From contig CBDDKO010000001.1 of NCBI GenBank assembly GCA_965230275.1, positions 1 through 64,000 of the forward strand: DNA of 64,000 bases. Direction: 5' to 3'. Positions 8,376 through 16,484 of the stretch are shown here, one piece after another; within the stretch, counting starts at the first letter, position 1; every line of letters begins with the position of its first letter. Below the pieces are notes generated by a model. The model worked only from the letters and a program-made list of their open reading frames with translations, was not told where the DNA came from and searched no databases. The stretch is from JAJRRS01 sp965230275 (GTDB taxonomy: Bacteria > Planctomycetota > Phycisphaerae > Phycisphaerales > Phycisphaeraceae). The position numbers were made by a program, and so were the translations under genes.

Positions 8376-9260
8376 TTACGCCGTGCGGCGGTTGGCTTCG
8401 ATGGCGTCAATATTGACGCTGGCCAGCGGGCGGTCGCTCTGGAGTTTGGCGTTGAGTTTGCGCAGGGCCTCGGCTTCGATCTGGCGGACGCGCTCGCGGG
8501 TCAGGCCCACGTGCTTGCCGATTTCCTTGAGGGTCAGCGGTTCGTTGCCGTCCAGGCCGTAGCGGAGCCTGAGGATAGTCGCTTCGCGGTCGTCGATGGC
8601 GTTGAGCAGCACGGCGATGGTAGCCAGGTCGTCGTCGAGGTGGACCTGCTCATCCGGTGTGAGTGTGCGTTCGTCGCTGAGCATTTCCGACAGGGTCGGG
8701 CCTTCCCCCTCCGCCCCGCTGCCGCCGGTCTGGGCCGGGCGCTGGAAGGCGCGGACGGCCTTGTGGATGATGCGGACCTTCTTGACCGGCAGTTCCATCC
8801 GCTCGGCGAGTTCGTTGATGTTTGGTTGCCTGCCCAGCTCTTCTTCGAGGTCGGCCGAGGCTTTCTTCCATTTGGCGATCAACTCGACCATGTAGGCCGG
8901 GATGTGGATCGGCTGCACAGCGTTGATCAGGGCGCGCTTGATGCCCTGCTTGATCCACCACGTGCCGTAGGTCGAGAAGCGGGCACCCATGTCGGGGTTA
9001 AAGCCCTCGACAGCCTTCATCAGCCCGATGTTGCCTTCCTCGATCAGGTCGGTGAGGGGCAGGCCGCGGTGCATGTAGCGCTTGGCGATGGAGACGACCA
9101 GCCGAAGGTTGGACCGGACCATGTGCTCACGCGAGGCCATGCAATCACGTTCGATGATGTTGCGGCAGAGTTCTTTCTCTTCGTCCGCGGTCAGCAGCGG
9201 CGACTCATCGATCTGCTTGAGGTAGATCTCCAAACCGCTCTTGACACGTTTGCTTGCCAT
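8376..9260 (-). CDS. RNA polymerase sigma-70 family factor (RpoD-like)
   Basis: A 294-residue sigma factor. Region 1.2 begins near ESPLLTADEEKELC; region 2 contains RSNLRLVVSIAKRYMHRGLPLTDLIEEGNIGLMKAVEGF and FSTYGTWWIKQGIKRAL, the core-binding and -10 recognition segments. Region 3 follows at about 120-190, and region 4 contains LTLKEIGKHVGLTRERVRQIEAEALRKL, the -35 recognition helix-turn-helix. It lacks the long acidic region 1.1 of a full housekeeping sigma, so it could be a group 2 factor or a short primary sigma as in several planctomycetes. A second, more divergent sigma-70 gene is at 57176-58180. Confidence 0.92.
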   Translation of the reverse strand: MASKRVKSGLEIYLKQIDESPLLTADEEKELCRNIIERDCMASREHMVRSNLRLVVSIAKRYMHRGLPLTDLIEEGNIGLMKAVEGFNPDMGARFSTYGTWWIKQGIKRALINAVQPIHIPAYMVELIAKWKKASADLEEELGRQPNINELAERMELPVKKVRIIHKAVRAFQRPAQTGGSGAEGEGPTLSEMLSDERTLTPDEQVHLDDDLATIAVLLNAIDDREATILRLRYGLDGNEPLTLKEIGKHVGLTRERVRQIEAEALRKLNAKLQSDRPLASVNIDAIEANRRTA

Positions 9261-9491
9261 AATCCGATTTCCGCCGGTGGATCTTGTTGCCTGGCGTGCG
9301 TGTTCCCGGACCTACCGGAGCCTGACCGCACTGTTTTGAAGGTCGGCCTGATCACACCGCTGCTTAAGGATGGCAAGACTCAGCGGCATAAGTTGCGGTA
9401 TTATCGGGTTCGGCATCCGGCACAGACCGGACGTTTCGGGCAATCGACACAAGGCCCCGGGCATCGGCCGCCGCGGCCGGGACACTTAAAA

Positions 9492-10367
9492 ATGAACCTG
9501 ATCTTTCATCTCGGCGCATTGGGCGACAGCGTGCTGATCTTGCCGCTGTTGAGGCGGCTTTCCGGGGAGACGGCCCTGGTCAGCGATTGGCATCGGGCGG
9601 CGCTGGCGTCGAAGCTTATCGAGGGTGTCCGGCCGATGGATATCCAGATGTGGGAGTTCGTTCGGCTGCACGCGGAGGGTGGACCGACCTCGGTGAGTCC
9701 GGCGGTGGGCGAATTGTTCGAGCGAGCCAAAAACATCATCAGCTTCATCAGCACAGGCGAAGACGCGTGGGCGGCGAACGTCGCGCGGCTTGCGCCTCAG
9801 GCCAGACTGATCTTCATCGATCCAAGGCCGGATGATGACTTCACATCCCACATCACCGACTGGCACGCGCAGCAGGCCGAGGCGCAGGGATTAGCGCTGG
9901 GCGATGCGGTGGGAGTGCCCGTGGTCTCCCGGCAAGGCCCGCTCGTGGTGCATCCGGGCAGCGGTGGTGAGGAGAAGTGTTGGCCGGCTCAGCGGTATGA
10001 AGAGGTGATCAAGCAACTCCGAGAGGACGGCCGTGACGTATTGCCCTTGCTGGGTGAGGCGGAGGCGGAGCGCTGGGCGGAGGATGTGGTGGCGCGTTGG
10101 CGGGATTCATATGGGGCGCAGGTGTTTGGCTCGCTGGATGCATTGGTCCTAGCGCTGTCATCGGCTTCTGCATACGTCGGGAACGATGCGGGGCCGACAC
10201 ACCTGGCGGCACAGATGGGCTTGCCGACGGTGGCGTTATTCGGTCCGACGCTGCCGGGCGTCTGGGCACCGGTGGGGCCGGATGTCAGGGTAGTTACACC
10301 GCCATCGCCGGGGGCGATGGACTGGCTGAGTGTGGAGGCGGTGTTGGAGGTATGCAAGTCTGTTTAG
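9492..10367 (+). CDS. Glycosyltransferase family 9 (heptosyltransferase-like)
   Basis: A 291-residue GT9 protein. The N-terminus has the family start MNLIFHLGALGDSVLILPLL. The C-terminal nucleotide-sugar half has VVHPGSGGEEKCWPAQRYEEV and the signature YVGNDAGPTHLAAQMGLPTVALFGPT. GT9 enzymes transfer heptoses or related sugars to lipopolysaccharide or glycoconjugates at the inner membrane; the acceptor here is unknown. The open frame continues far upstream, but that part is antisense to the sigma factor gene, so the ATG at 9492 is chosen. The stop codon lies inside the left arm of a palindromic repeat. Confidence 0.88.
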   Translation: MNLIFHLGALGDSVLILPLLRRLSGETALVSDWHRAALASKLIEGVRPMDIQMWEFVRLHAEGGPTSVSPAVGELFERAKNIISFISTGEDAWAANVARLAPQARLIFIDPRPDDDFTSHITDWHAQQAEAQGLALGDAVGVPVVSRQGPLVVHPGSGGEEKCWPAQRYEEVIKQLREDGRDVLPLLGEAEAERWAEDVVARWRDSYGAQVFGSLDALVLALSSASAYVGNDAGPTHLAAQMGLPTVALFGPTLPGVWAPVGPDVRVVTPPSPGAMDWLSVEAVLEVCKSV

Positions 10368-10433
10368 CGGGCGATCGCAGATCGCCGGGCATTGAACGGC
10401 AAACGCGCGCGGATCTGCGATCCGCCGCTAAAC
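10362..10433. repeat. Imperfect 23-bp inverted repeat after the GT9 gene
   Basis: The left arm GTTTAGCGGGCGATCGCAG... at 10362-10385 is nearly the reverse complement of the right arm at 10411-10433, which ends CCGCCGCTAAAC. The hairpin has no T-run. The GT9 stop codon is inside the left arm. This looks like a dispersed intergenic palindrome that has settled at a gene end rather than an ordinary terminator. Confidence 0.7.
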
Positions 10434-10478
10434 GTGGGGGCGTTGGATGCGTTCGTGGAAGCGGGCTAACATGCCCTG

Positions 10479-11420
10479 ATGAAGGTGATGCTAGTCAACC
10501 CACGCGGCTTTTGCGCCGGCGTCGAGATGGCGATCCAGACCGTCGAGCAGGCGGTCAAGATCGTCGGGACGCCTTTGTACGTCTATCACGAGATCGTGCA
10601 CAACCGCCACGTGGTCGAGCAGTTCGTGAGTCAGGGCGTGGTGTTTGTCGATTCGATCGATGATGTGCCGGAGCAGGCGACGGTCGTGTTCAGCGCCCAT
10701 GGGGTGAGCCCGGAGGTCCGCCGATCGGCCAAGGCGCGCGGCTGCACGATGATCGACGCGACCTGCCCGCTGGTGACGAAGGTGCATATGGAAGCGCTGC
10801 GATACGCCAAGCAGGGGTACAACATTCTGCTGGTCGGTCATGCCGGACACGACGAGGTCGTCGGGACGGTGGGCGAAGCGCCCGGGGCGATCACGATCGT
10901 CGAGAGCCCGGAGGACGTCGCCGCCCTGCCGCTTACTCAGGACGACGAGATCGCGTACCTGACGCAGACGACGCTGAGCGTGGATGATGCCGAGCGGATC
11001 ATCGGGGCGATCCGGGCTAAATACCCGCAGGTGAAAGAGCCTCCGACGGAGGACATCTGTTACGCGACGACGAACCGCCAGCGCGCGGTGCGTGAGCTAT
11101 CGCCGGGGGCGGACCTGGTGCTGGTGGTGGGATCACAGAACAGCTCGAACTCGGTGAGGCTCACAGAGATCGCGCAGAACGCGGGGACGCCAGGCCGGCT
11201 GCTGGATGACGCCAGCGAGCTGGACCCGTCGTGGTTCGCTGGGATAGGCAGCGTGTTGGTCACGGCCGGGGCGAGCGCGCCCGAGCACCTGGTGCAGCAG
11301 ATCGTGCAGAAGCTCATCGATGAACATCACGGCGAGGTCGAACACGCGACGATCGTCGAAGAAGACATGAGCTTCAACCTGCCGGTGAGTTTACGCGTGC
11401 TGGCGGGGACGGGGAAGTAA
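10479..11420 (+). CDS. ispH: 4-hydroxy-3-methylbut-2-enyl diphosphate reductase
   Basis: A 313-residue IspH (LytB), the last enzyme of the MEP isoprenoid pathway, reducing HMBPP to IPP and DMAPP with a [4Fe-4S] cluster. The three cluster cysteines are present: Cys12 in RGFCAGVEMAI, Cys96 in ATCPLVTK and Cys194 in DICYATTNRQ. The substrate-binding motifs FSAHGVSPEV and VVGSQNSSNS are intact. Length is standard. A TAACAT hexamer ends 6 bases before the ATG and there is no ribosome-binding site. The stop codon is the first base triplet of a long inverted-repeat element. ispD of the same pathway is at 23373. Confidence 0.96.
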   Translation: MKVMLVNPRGFCAGVEMAIQTVEQAVKIVGTPLYVYHEIVHNRHVVEQFVSQGVVFVDSIDDVPEQATVVFSAHGVSPEVRRSAKARGCTMIDATCPLVTKVHMEALRYAKQGYNILLVGHAGHDEVVGTVGEAPGAITIVESPEDVAALPLTQDDEIAYLTQTTLSVDDAERIIGAIRAKYPQVKEPPTEDICYATTNRQRAVRELSPGADLVLVVGSQNSSNSVRLTEIAQNAGTPGRLLDDASELDPSWFAGIGSVLVTAGASAPEHLVQQIVQKLIDEHHGEVEHATIVEEDMSFNLPVSLRVLAGTGK

Positions 11421-11603
11421 ACCGCGAAGGCGCGAAGATCGCTAAGAAGATAGAAGTTTTGACAGGATGACCGGATGTTCAGGATATTGAAGACGGCTTG
11501 AACCCATCCTGACAATCCTGTCATCCTGTCCAGGTATTGAATTCTTCGCGGCCTTCGTGCCTTCGCGGCCTTCGTGCCTTCGTGCCTTCGTGCCTTCGCG
11601 GTT
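11420..11603. repeat. Nested inverted repeats with tandem CCTTCGTG units
   Basis: Two inverted repeats are nested. The outer arms are 11420-11437 and 11586-11603 (17 of 18 bases pair). The inner arms are 11461-11485 (GACAGGATGACCGGATG...) and 11506-11530 (about 22 of 25 pair). The right side, 11544-11603, is built of seven 8-9-base units of the type TTCGTGCC / TTCGCGGCC. The element fills nearly all of the 228 bases between ispH and the DUF1844 gene. Similar AGGATGACAGGAT and CGCGAAGGC palindromes occur in several bacterial phyla as dispersed repeats (from memory). RNA from it would fold into one long hairpin. Confidence 0.8.
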
Positions 11604-11648
11604 GATCTGCTAGGATATGTTTTGAACTGACTTTTCAGGAGTTTTACG

Positions 11649-12086
11649 ATGTCCGACAACGCCCCGGAAACCCCGAAGATTATTGTGGATGACGATTGGA
11701 AGAGCCAGGCCCAGGCTGAGAAGGAGAAACTCGCTGAGCAGGCGAGGGCCAAGAGTGATCCCCCACCGTCAGCAGGCGGCGGCGAATCCGCGGGTTCCGC
11801 CGCTGCGCCGGGTGGACGTGAACTGCCCCCGGCGAACTTTGAATCGCTTGTCAGCACCATGACGACCCAGGCGCTCTTCGCCATGGGCGCGATCCCCGAT
11901 CCCACGACCGGCCAGCACATCGCCCACCTGGATTTAGCAAGGCATCACATCGACATGCTCTCGGTGCTCGAAGAAAAGACCAAGGGCAACCTGAGCAAAG
12001 AAGAATCCGACATGCTCGCGACGACGCTGTACGAACTAAGGAACCGATACGTGCAGCTCACGATGTCGCAGAGACCGACGGCGTAG
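11649..12086 (+). CDS. DUF1844 domain protein
   Basis: A 145-residue cytoplasmic protein. The N-terminal 60 residues are charged and low complexity (KEKLAEQARAKSDPP, then glycine/serine rich). The C-terminal part, about 60-140, reads as DUF1844: NFESLVSTMTTQALFAMG, then HLDLARHHIDMLSVLEEKTKGNLS and MLATTLYELRNRYVQL. The function of this family is unknown; it is common in planctomycetes and other PVC bacteria. AGGAG 9 bases upstream supports the start. Confidence 0.85.
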   Translation: MSDNAPETPKIIVDDDWKSQAQAEKEKLAEQARAKSDPPPSAGGGESAGSAAAPGGRELPPANFESLVSTMTTQALFAMGAIPDPTTGQHIAHLDLARHHIDMLSVLEEKTKGNLSKEESDMLATTLYELRNRYVQLTMSQRPTA

Positions 12087-12094
12087 GATTATTG

Positions 12095-12646
12095 ATGGAA
12101 ACGGAGCCATCGAGATATTGTTTAAAGTGTGGATATGCGTTGGTTGTAGCAACCGGCTACCAATGCCCGGAATGTGGTCAGAAATTCCACCCAGACCATC
12201 CGATCACATACAATACTCACTCACCCCAACCCCTCATCAAATCTATTATTTCATTCTTTGTCTACAGTCTCATCAGTTCATGCCTATTCATGCTGCTACT
12301 ACATACAGTAGATTCTTTCGTCGTATCCATAACGCTTGACGTTGTACAAGTTACCGGTGGACTATTGCTTTTCACGATACTGGCTTACCTAGGATTCAGC
12401 CTGAGTAGAGTATCTTCACTCATCTGCGCCGCAGTAGGAATATGCTGCGGCTATTTCTTTGCTATGGTAATTGCTGTAAGCATTCGACAATCGCATATTG
12501 CTCTAGATTTACCCGGCGACTTGATTGGCCTTGCGATTCTCTCGATTGTTGTCACGCTTGCGGTGCTACCGATTTATGTATTGAGGTCAGGCTATCGCAA
12601 GAGAAAACGTGCTTTAATCCTGTCATCACCCACGGCACAGACGTAA
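12095..12646 (+). CDS. Membrane protein with N-terminal zinc ribbon
   Basis: About 183 residues. The N-terminus holds a zinc-ribbon pattern, CLKCGY followed after about 9 residues by CPECGQKF. Three or four hydrophobic segments follow at about 45-70, 75-100, 108-130 and 140-165, and a basic tail ends the protein. The overall pattern of a zinc finger before transmembrane helices is common among planctomycete membrane hypotheticals. AT-rich codon use contrasts with the sdh genes next door and suggests a different origin. An AGGA site 6 bases before the ATG supports 12095; a TTG directly before it (12092) is an alternative. Confidence 0.72.
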   Translation: METEPSRYCLKCGYALVVATGYQCPECGQKFHPDHPITYNTHSPQPLIKSIISFFVYSLISSCLFMLLLHTVDSFVVSITLDVVQVTGGLLLFTILAYLGFSLSRVSSLICAAVGICCGYFFAMVIAVSIRQSHIALDLPGDLIGLAILSIVVTLAVLPIYVLRSGYRKRKRALILSSPTAQT

Positions 12647-12647
12647 T

Positions 12648-12673
12648 AGAAAACCCCGCCCTTCCGGGCGGGG
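12648..12673 (-). terminator. Rho-independent terminator of the sdh operon
   Basis: CCCCGCCC (12654-12661) pairs with GGGCGGGG (12666-12673) around a TTCC loop. Read on the minus strand the stem is followed by TTTTCTATTA, so it ends the sdhCAB transcript 35 bases after the sdhB stop. Confidence 0.85.
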
Positions 12674-12707
12674 CTACTTGGGGTTGTGTGGTATGTAGGC
12701 GGCGGTG

Positions 12708-13475
12708 TTATTTGCCTGCCGCGGCTTCCTGTTTCTTAGGCTTGAAGATGCGGAAGAGTTTCTTGATCGGGTCGTAGTACTCGTCGACGACGCGTTCCTT
12801 GAGGGGGATGATGGCGTTGTCGGTGATGGTGATGTGCTCGGGGCAGACCTTGGTGCAGCACTTGGTGATGTTGCAGTAGCCCAGGCCGTTGTCGTCCTTG
12901 AGGTCGCCGAGGCGGTCTTCGGTATCCAGCGGGTGCATTTCCAGCTGGGCGTTGTAGATGAAGAAACGCGGGCCGATGAACTCGCCGTGCTTGTGGTGGT
13001 CACGCAGGACGTGGCAGACGTTCTGGCACAAGAAGCACTCGATGCACTTGCGGAACTCCTGGACGCGGTCGACGTCGTCCTGGACCATGTTCCACGTGCC
13101 GTCGTCGTTGTCGGGCTTGCGGGGTTTGAAGGGCTTGAGGCTTTTCTTGACCTCGAAGTTCCAGCTGACGTCGCAGACCAGGTCGCGGATCAGGGGGAAG
13201 GCCTGCATCGGCTCGATCGTGACCGGGGTGCTGGTGTCGATCGTATCCATGCGGGTCATGCACATGAGCTTGGGGTTGCCGTTGACCTCGGCGGAGCAGG
13301 AGCCGCACTTGCCGGCCTTACAGTTCCACCGGCAGGCGAGGTCCGGGGCGCTCTCGGCCTGGATCTGATGGACGGCGTCGAGGACGACCATGCCCTCGGT
13401 GACGTCGGTCTCGTAATCCTTGAAACCGCCCTTCTCTTTGTCGCCGCGCCAGATCTTGAAGGTGACTTTGGACAT
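12708..13475 (-). CDS. sdhB: Succinate dehydrogenase iron-sulfur subunit
   Basis: A 255-residue SdhB that carries electrons from SdhA flavin to quinone. The [2Fe-2S] motif CRWNCKAGKCGSCSAEVNG is at about residues 48-66. Two ferredoxin-type motifs follow, CIECFLCQNVCHV at about 140-152 and CNITKCCTKVCPEH at about 205-218, supplying the [4Fe-4S] and [3Fe-4S] clusters. The start overlaps the sdhA stop by one base (TAATG), so translation is probably coupled. It is the last gene of the sdhC-sdhA-sdhB operon and is followed by a strong terminator. Confidence 0.96.
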   Translation of the reverse strand: MSKVTFKIWRGDKEKGGFKDYETDVTEGMVVLDAVHQIQAESAPDLACRWNCKAGKCGSCSAEVNGNPKLMCMTRMDTIDTSTPVTIEPMQAFPLIRDLVCDVSWNFEVKKSLKPFKPRKPDNDDGTWNMVQDDVDRVQEFRKCIECFLCQNVCHVLRDHHKHGEFIGPRFFIYNAQLEMHPLDTEDRLGDLKDDNGLGYCNITKCCTKVCPEHITITDNAIIPLKERVVDEYYDPIKKLFRIFKPKKQEAAAGK

Positions 13476-15289
13476 TACTTATTCTCCTCGATGATCTGGG
13501 CGAGGTCTTCACGGATCGGGGCGATGGGCACACGTTCGAGTTGCATGTTGCCGTCGTCACCCTTGCGGAGCACGTAGTTGGCCTTGCCTTCTTCTTCGCT
13601 CTTGTCGGGGTGGTCGAGCCGGGTGTGGGCGCCGCGGGACTCCTTGCGTTCCAAGGCACACCTTGCGGAGGCTTCGGAGACGGTGAGCAGGCACTTGAGG
13701 TCCATCGCGGTGTGCCAGCCGGGGTTGTAGTCGCGGTTGGTATCGGCGGCGGCGGTCTCGGCCCGCTTCTTGAAGGCTTCGAGCCCGTCGATCGCTTCCT
13801 TCAGTTCGTCCTCGACGCGGACGATGCCGACCTTGTCCTGCATCATCACCTGCAGCTCGCTCTGGATGGTGAAGGGGTTTTCACCGCTGCCGGAGCGTTC
13901 GAACGGGGCCTCGGCCCACTTAGTGACGGCCTCGACCTGTTCGGGGATGACGGCGCCCTGGCTGTTCTCCTTGGCGAACTTGGCGGCGTATTCACCGGCC
14001 CGCTTGCCGAAGACGACCAGGTCGCTCAGCGAGTTGCCGCCGAGGCGGTTGGCACCGTGCAGGCCGACGGCACATTCACCGGCGGCGAACAGGCCCGGGA
14101 CGGTGGACATCTGCGTGTCGGAGTCGACGCGGATGCCGCCCATGACGTAGTGCGTGGTCGGGCCGATTTCCATCGGCTCCTTGGTGATGTCCAGGCCGGC
14201 CAGCTCCTTGAACTGGTGGTACATGCTGGGGAGTTTCTTCTTGATGTGGGTCTCGGAGTCCTTGATGTGCTCCTTGATCCATGCGATGTCGAGGAAGACC
14301 CCGCCGTGCGGCGAGCCGCGGCCCTCTTTGACCTCCCGGACGATGCAGCGAGCGACGTGGTCGCGTGTCAGCAGCTCGGGTGGCCTGCGGGCGCTCTTGT
14401 CGCCGGTGACGTAGCGCCAGCCCTCTTCCTCGTTGTCGGAGGTGGAGCTGGTGTAGGCGTCGGGGATGTCGTCGAACATGAAACGGCGTCCCTCGGAGTT
14501 GGTGAGGATGCCGCCCTCGCCGCGGACGCCTTCGGTAACGAGGATGCCGCGGACGCTTGGGGGCCAGACCATGCCGGTGGGATGGAACTGGATGAACTCC
14601 ATGTCCTGCAGGTCCGCGCCGGCGTGGTAGGCGAGTGAGTGGCCGTCGCCGGTGTATTCCCAGCTGTTGCTGGTGATCTTGAAGGCTCGGCCGATCCCGC
14701 CGGTGGCGAGGACGACGGACTTGGCCTTGAAGATGACGAACCGGCCGTGCTCGCGTTCATAAGCGAATGCGCCGACGACGCGGTCGCCTTCCTTTAAGAG
14801 CTCGATGACGGTGACTTCCATGTGGACGTCGACGCCCTGGTGGATGCCGTGGTCCTGGAGGGTGCGGATCATTTCCAGGCCGGTGCGGTCGCCGACGTGG
14901 GCGAGTCGTGGGTACTTGTGCCCGCCGAAGTTGCGTTGGAGGATCTTGCCGTCCTTGGTGCGGTCCATGACGGCGCCCCAGGCCTCGAGTTCCTTGACGC
15001 GGTCGGGAGCTTCCTTGGCGTGCAGCTCGGCCATGCGCCAGTCGTTGAGATACTGCCCGCCCCGCATGGTGTCGGCGAAGTGGGTGGACCAGCCGTCGCG
15101 GTCGTCTACGTTAGCCAGCGCCGCGGCCATGCCGCCTTCGGCCATGACGGTGTGGGCCTTGCCGAGCAGCGACTTGCAGACCAGGGCGCAGCTGACGCCC
15201 TGCGCGGACGCCTCGATCGCGGCTCTGAGGCCCGCGCCGCCGGCGCCGATGACCAGGACGTCGTGTTCGTGTGTCGTGAATTCCCGCAT
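13475..15289 (-). CDS. sdhA: Succinate dehydrogenase flavoprotein subunit
   Basis: A 604-residue flavoprotein that oxidises succinate to fumarate. The FAD-binding GAGGAGLRAAIEA is at about residues 16-28. The covalent-FAD histidine is in KAHTVMAEGGMAAAL at about 42-56. The substrate site has HPTGM and GEGGILTNSEGRRFM, and the C-terminus contains the LDHPDK region. Length is normal. AGGAA precedes the start by about 10 bases. It lies 62 bases after sdhC and overlaps sdhB by one base. Confidence 0.96.
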   Translation of the reverse strand: MREFTTHEHDVLVIGAGGAGLRAAIEASAQGVSCALVCKSLLGKAHTVMAEGGMAAALANVDDRDGWSTHFADTMRGGQYLNDWRMAELHAKEAPDRVKELEAWGAVMDRTKDGKILQRNFGGHKYPRLAHVGDRTGLEMIRTLQDHGIHQGVDVHMEVTVIELLKEGDRVVGAFAYEREHGRFVIFKAKSVVLATGGIGRAFKITSNSWEYTGDGHSLAYHAGADLQDMEFIQFHPTGMVWPPSVRGILVTEGVRGEGGILTNSEGRRFMFDDIPDAYTSSTSDNEEEGWRYVTGDKSARRPPELLTRDHVARCIVREVKEGRGSPHGGVFLDIAWIKEHIKDSETHIKKKLPSMYHQFKELAGLDITKEPMEIGPTTHYVMGGIRVDSDTQMSTVPGLFAAGECAVGLHGANRLGGNSLSDLVVFGKRAGEYAAKFAKENSQGAVIPEQVEAVTKWAEAPFERSGSGENPFTIQSELQVMMQDKVGIVRVEDELKEAIDGLEAFKKRAETAAADTNRDYNPGWHTAMDLKCLLTVSEASARCALERKESRGAHTRLDHPDKSEEEGKANYVLRKGDDGNMQLERVPIAPIREDLAQIIEENK

Positions 15290-15351
15290 TGATAAAAGTT
15301 CCTATGCAGACCGCCGCATGCCCCACCGCGGGGTAGCGTGGCGGGTGGCTC

Positions 15352-16209
15352 TTAGAAGAGTCTCAGGTCGCTCCATACGCCCATGGAACACATCCGGATG
15401 TAGAAGTCGGTGAAGCCGACCCAGATCAGGCTGGTCCAGGCCCACTTCATGTGGTTGCGGTTCAGGCAGCTGATGCATTCGTAGGGCTTCTTACCGAGGA
15501 CGAGTTTGGACAGCAGGTTCTTCCCGCCGCCGGAGAAGTGGCGTGCACAGTGGCAGCCGAAGGTGTAACCGCCGAGGAGGATGACGTTGAGGATCAGCAC
15601 GAGGGTGCCGATGCCGAAGCCGAACTCGAGCTGGCCTGCCTTGGCGGCGGCGTGGTAGTCGAGCCCATCGGGGGCCCACCACATGCCGACCCAGGCGTCG
15701 TAGGCGAGGATGAAGATGTAGGCGGCCGCGAGGTAGAAGAGGTAGCGGTGCAGGTTCTGCATGATCAGGGGGAAGAACTGCTCGCCGCGGTAGCCGTTGC
15801 GTGGCTCGCCGACGGCACAGTTCAGCGGATCGGCCCAGAAGGCTTTGTAATACGCGCCGCGGTAGTAGTAGCAGGTGAAGCGGAAGCCGGCGGGGATGGT
15901 GAGGATGATCAGGGCCGGGCTGGCGGGGATGAGTGCGGGGACCCAGTCGGGCCAGTTGCCGAACCAGGCGTGGTGGCTGGGGTGTGCCAGGCCGAACTCG
16001 GTGCCGGCGTTGAACAGCAGCGGCGAGTACATCGGCGAGAGGTAAGGCCCGAACTCGTAGTGAGCGCCCTGGAAGGCGGCCCAGGTCGAGTAGATGACGA
16101 AGGCGCTCAGGCCCATGAAGACGACCAGCGGCTGGAGCCACCAGGCGTCTTTTCGGGAGGTCTTGCCCACACCGCGCTGTTGGGGCAGGGATACTGGTGT
16201 CTGGCTCAT
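15352..16209 (-). CDS. sdhC: Succinate dehydrogenase membrane anchor (cytochrome b subunit)
   Basis: A 285-residue integral membrane protein with about five hydrophobic segments (near residues 30-50, 85-110, 140-165, 185-210 and 255-275). It is much larger than the 110-130-residue SdhC/SdhD of E. coli and resembles the single large anchors found with some actinobacterial and planctomycete sdh operons. Several histidines in or near helices (PSHHAWFG, NLHRYLFY, CHCARHFSGG) could bind haem. The assignment relies on position as first gene of sdhCAB together with its topology. The start MSQTPVSL has GGAG 8 bases upstream; an in-frame TTG 24 bases earlier is less likely. Confidence 0.85.
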   Translation of the reverse strand: MSQTPVSLPQQRGVGKTSRKDAWWLQPLVVFMGLSAFVIYSTWAAFQGAHYEFGPYLSPMYSPLLFNAGTEFGLAHPSHHAWFGNWPDWVPALIPASPALIILTIPAGFRFTCYYYRGAYYKAFWADPLNCAVGEPRNGYRGEQFFPLIMQNLHRYLFYLAAAYIFILAYDAWVGMWWAPDGLDYHAAAKAGQLEFGFGIGTLVLILNVILLGGYTFGCHCARHFSGGGKNLLSKLVLGKKPYECISCLNRNHMKWAWTSLIWVGFTDFYIRMCSMGVWSDLRLF

Positions 16210-16484
16210 GACATAGGCTCCATTGGGAAACAAACCGCCCGGGGGCCTGACATATTAGCAAAAAGATAAGGCCGTGCGCTGAGGGTGTAACCTGTCGGTG
16301 ACGCTGTTTATAAGTTCAAGGCTTGAAAGTGTTGTGACATTGGCTGAATAAGTCTTGCCTGCCACCGACATCACGGATCGGGATGACAGGCGTAACAGGA
16401 TGCAGGAAACAGCACTGACACAGTCCGGTTTACGCAATGCGGTCGCCCGTTTGGGACGTAGTGGTTCGGATGCAGCGCCGAGGC
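16210..16484. other. Intergenic region upstream of sdhC, no gene
   Basis: About 275 bases between two minus-strand genes. It must hold the sdh promoter, but I cannot point to convincing -35/-10 boxes. A fragment GGGATGACAGG..AACAGGATG near 16380-16403 resembles the inner arm of the nested repeat at 11420-11603. Confidence 0.5.

Noticed and set aside
8043..9491. A long in-frame upstream extension of the GT9 gene (774 codons in all)
   Set aside because: It overlaps the last 300 bases of the secreted-protein gene and lies antisense to the whole sigma factor gene, whose motifs are unmistakable. The GT9 family start is MNLIFHLGALGDS at 9492.
11544..11603. Short CRISPR-like array
   Set aside because: The units are 8-9 bases, contiguous and lack spacers; this is a tandem repeat inside a palindromic element. 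No cas genes are in the window.
12705..13577. A 290-codon plus-strand frame over sdhB
   Set aside because: Antisense shadow of sdhB, with low-complexity Val/Asp/Leu composition.
13541..14638. A 365-codon plus-strand frame inside sdhA
   Set aside because: It is the antisense shadow of a well-conserved GC-rich gene; its Val/Gly/Asp-rich composition is typical of such shadows and it has no start signal.
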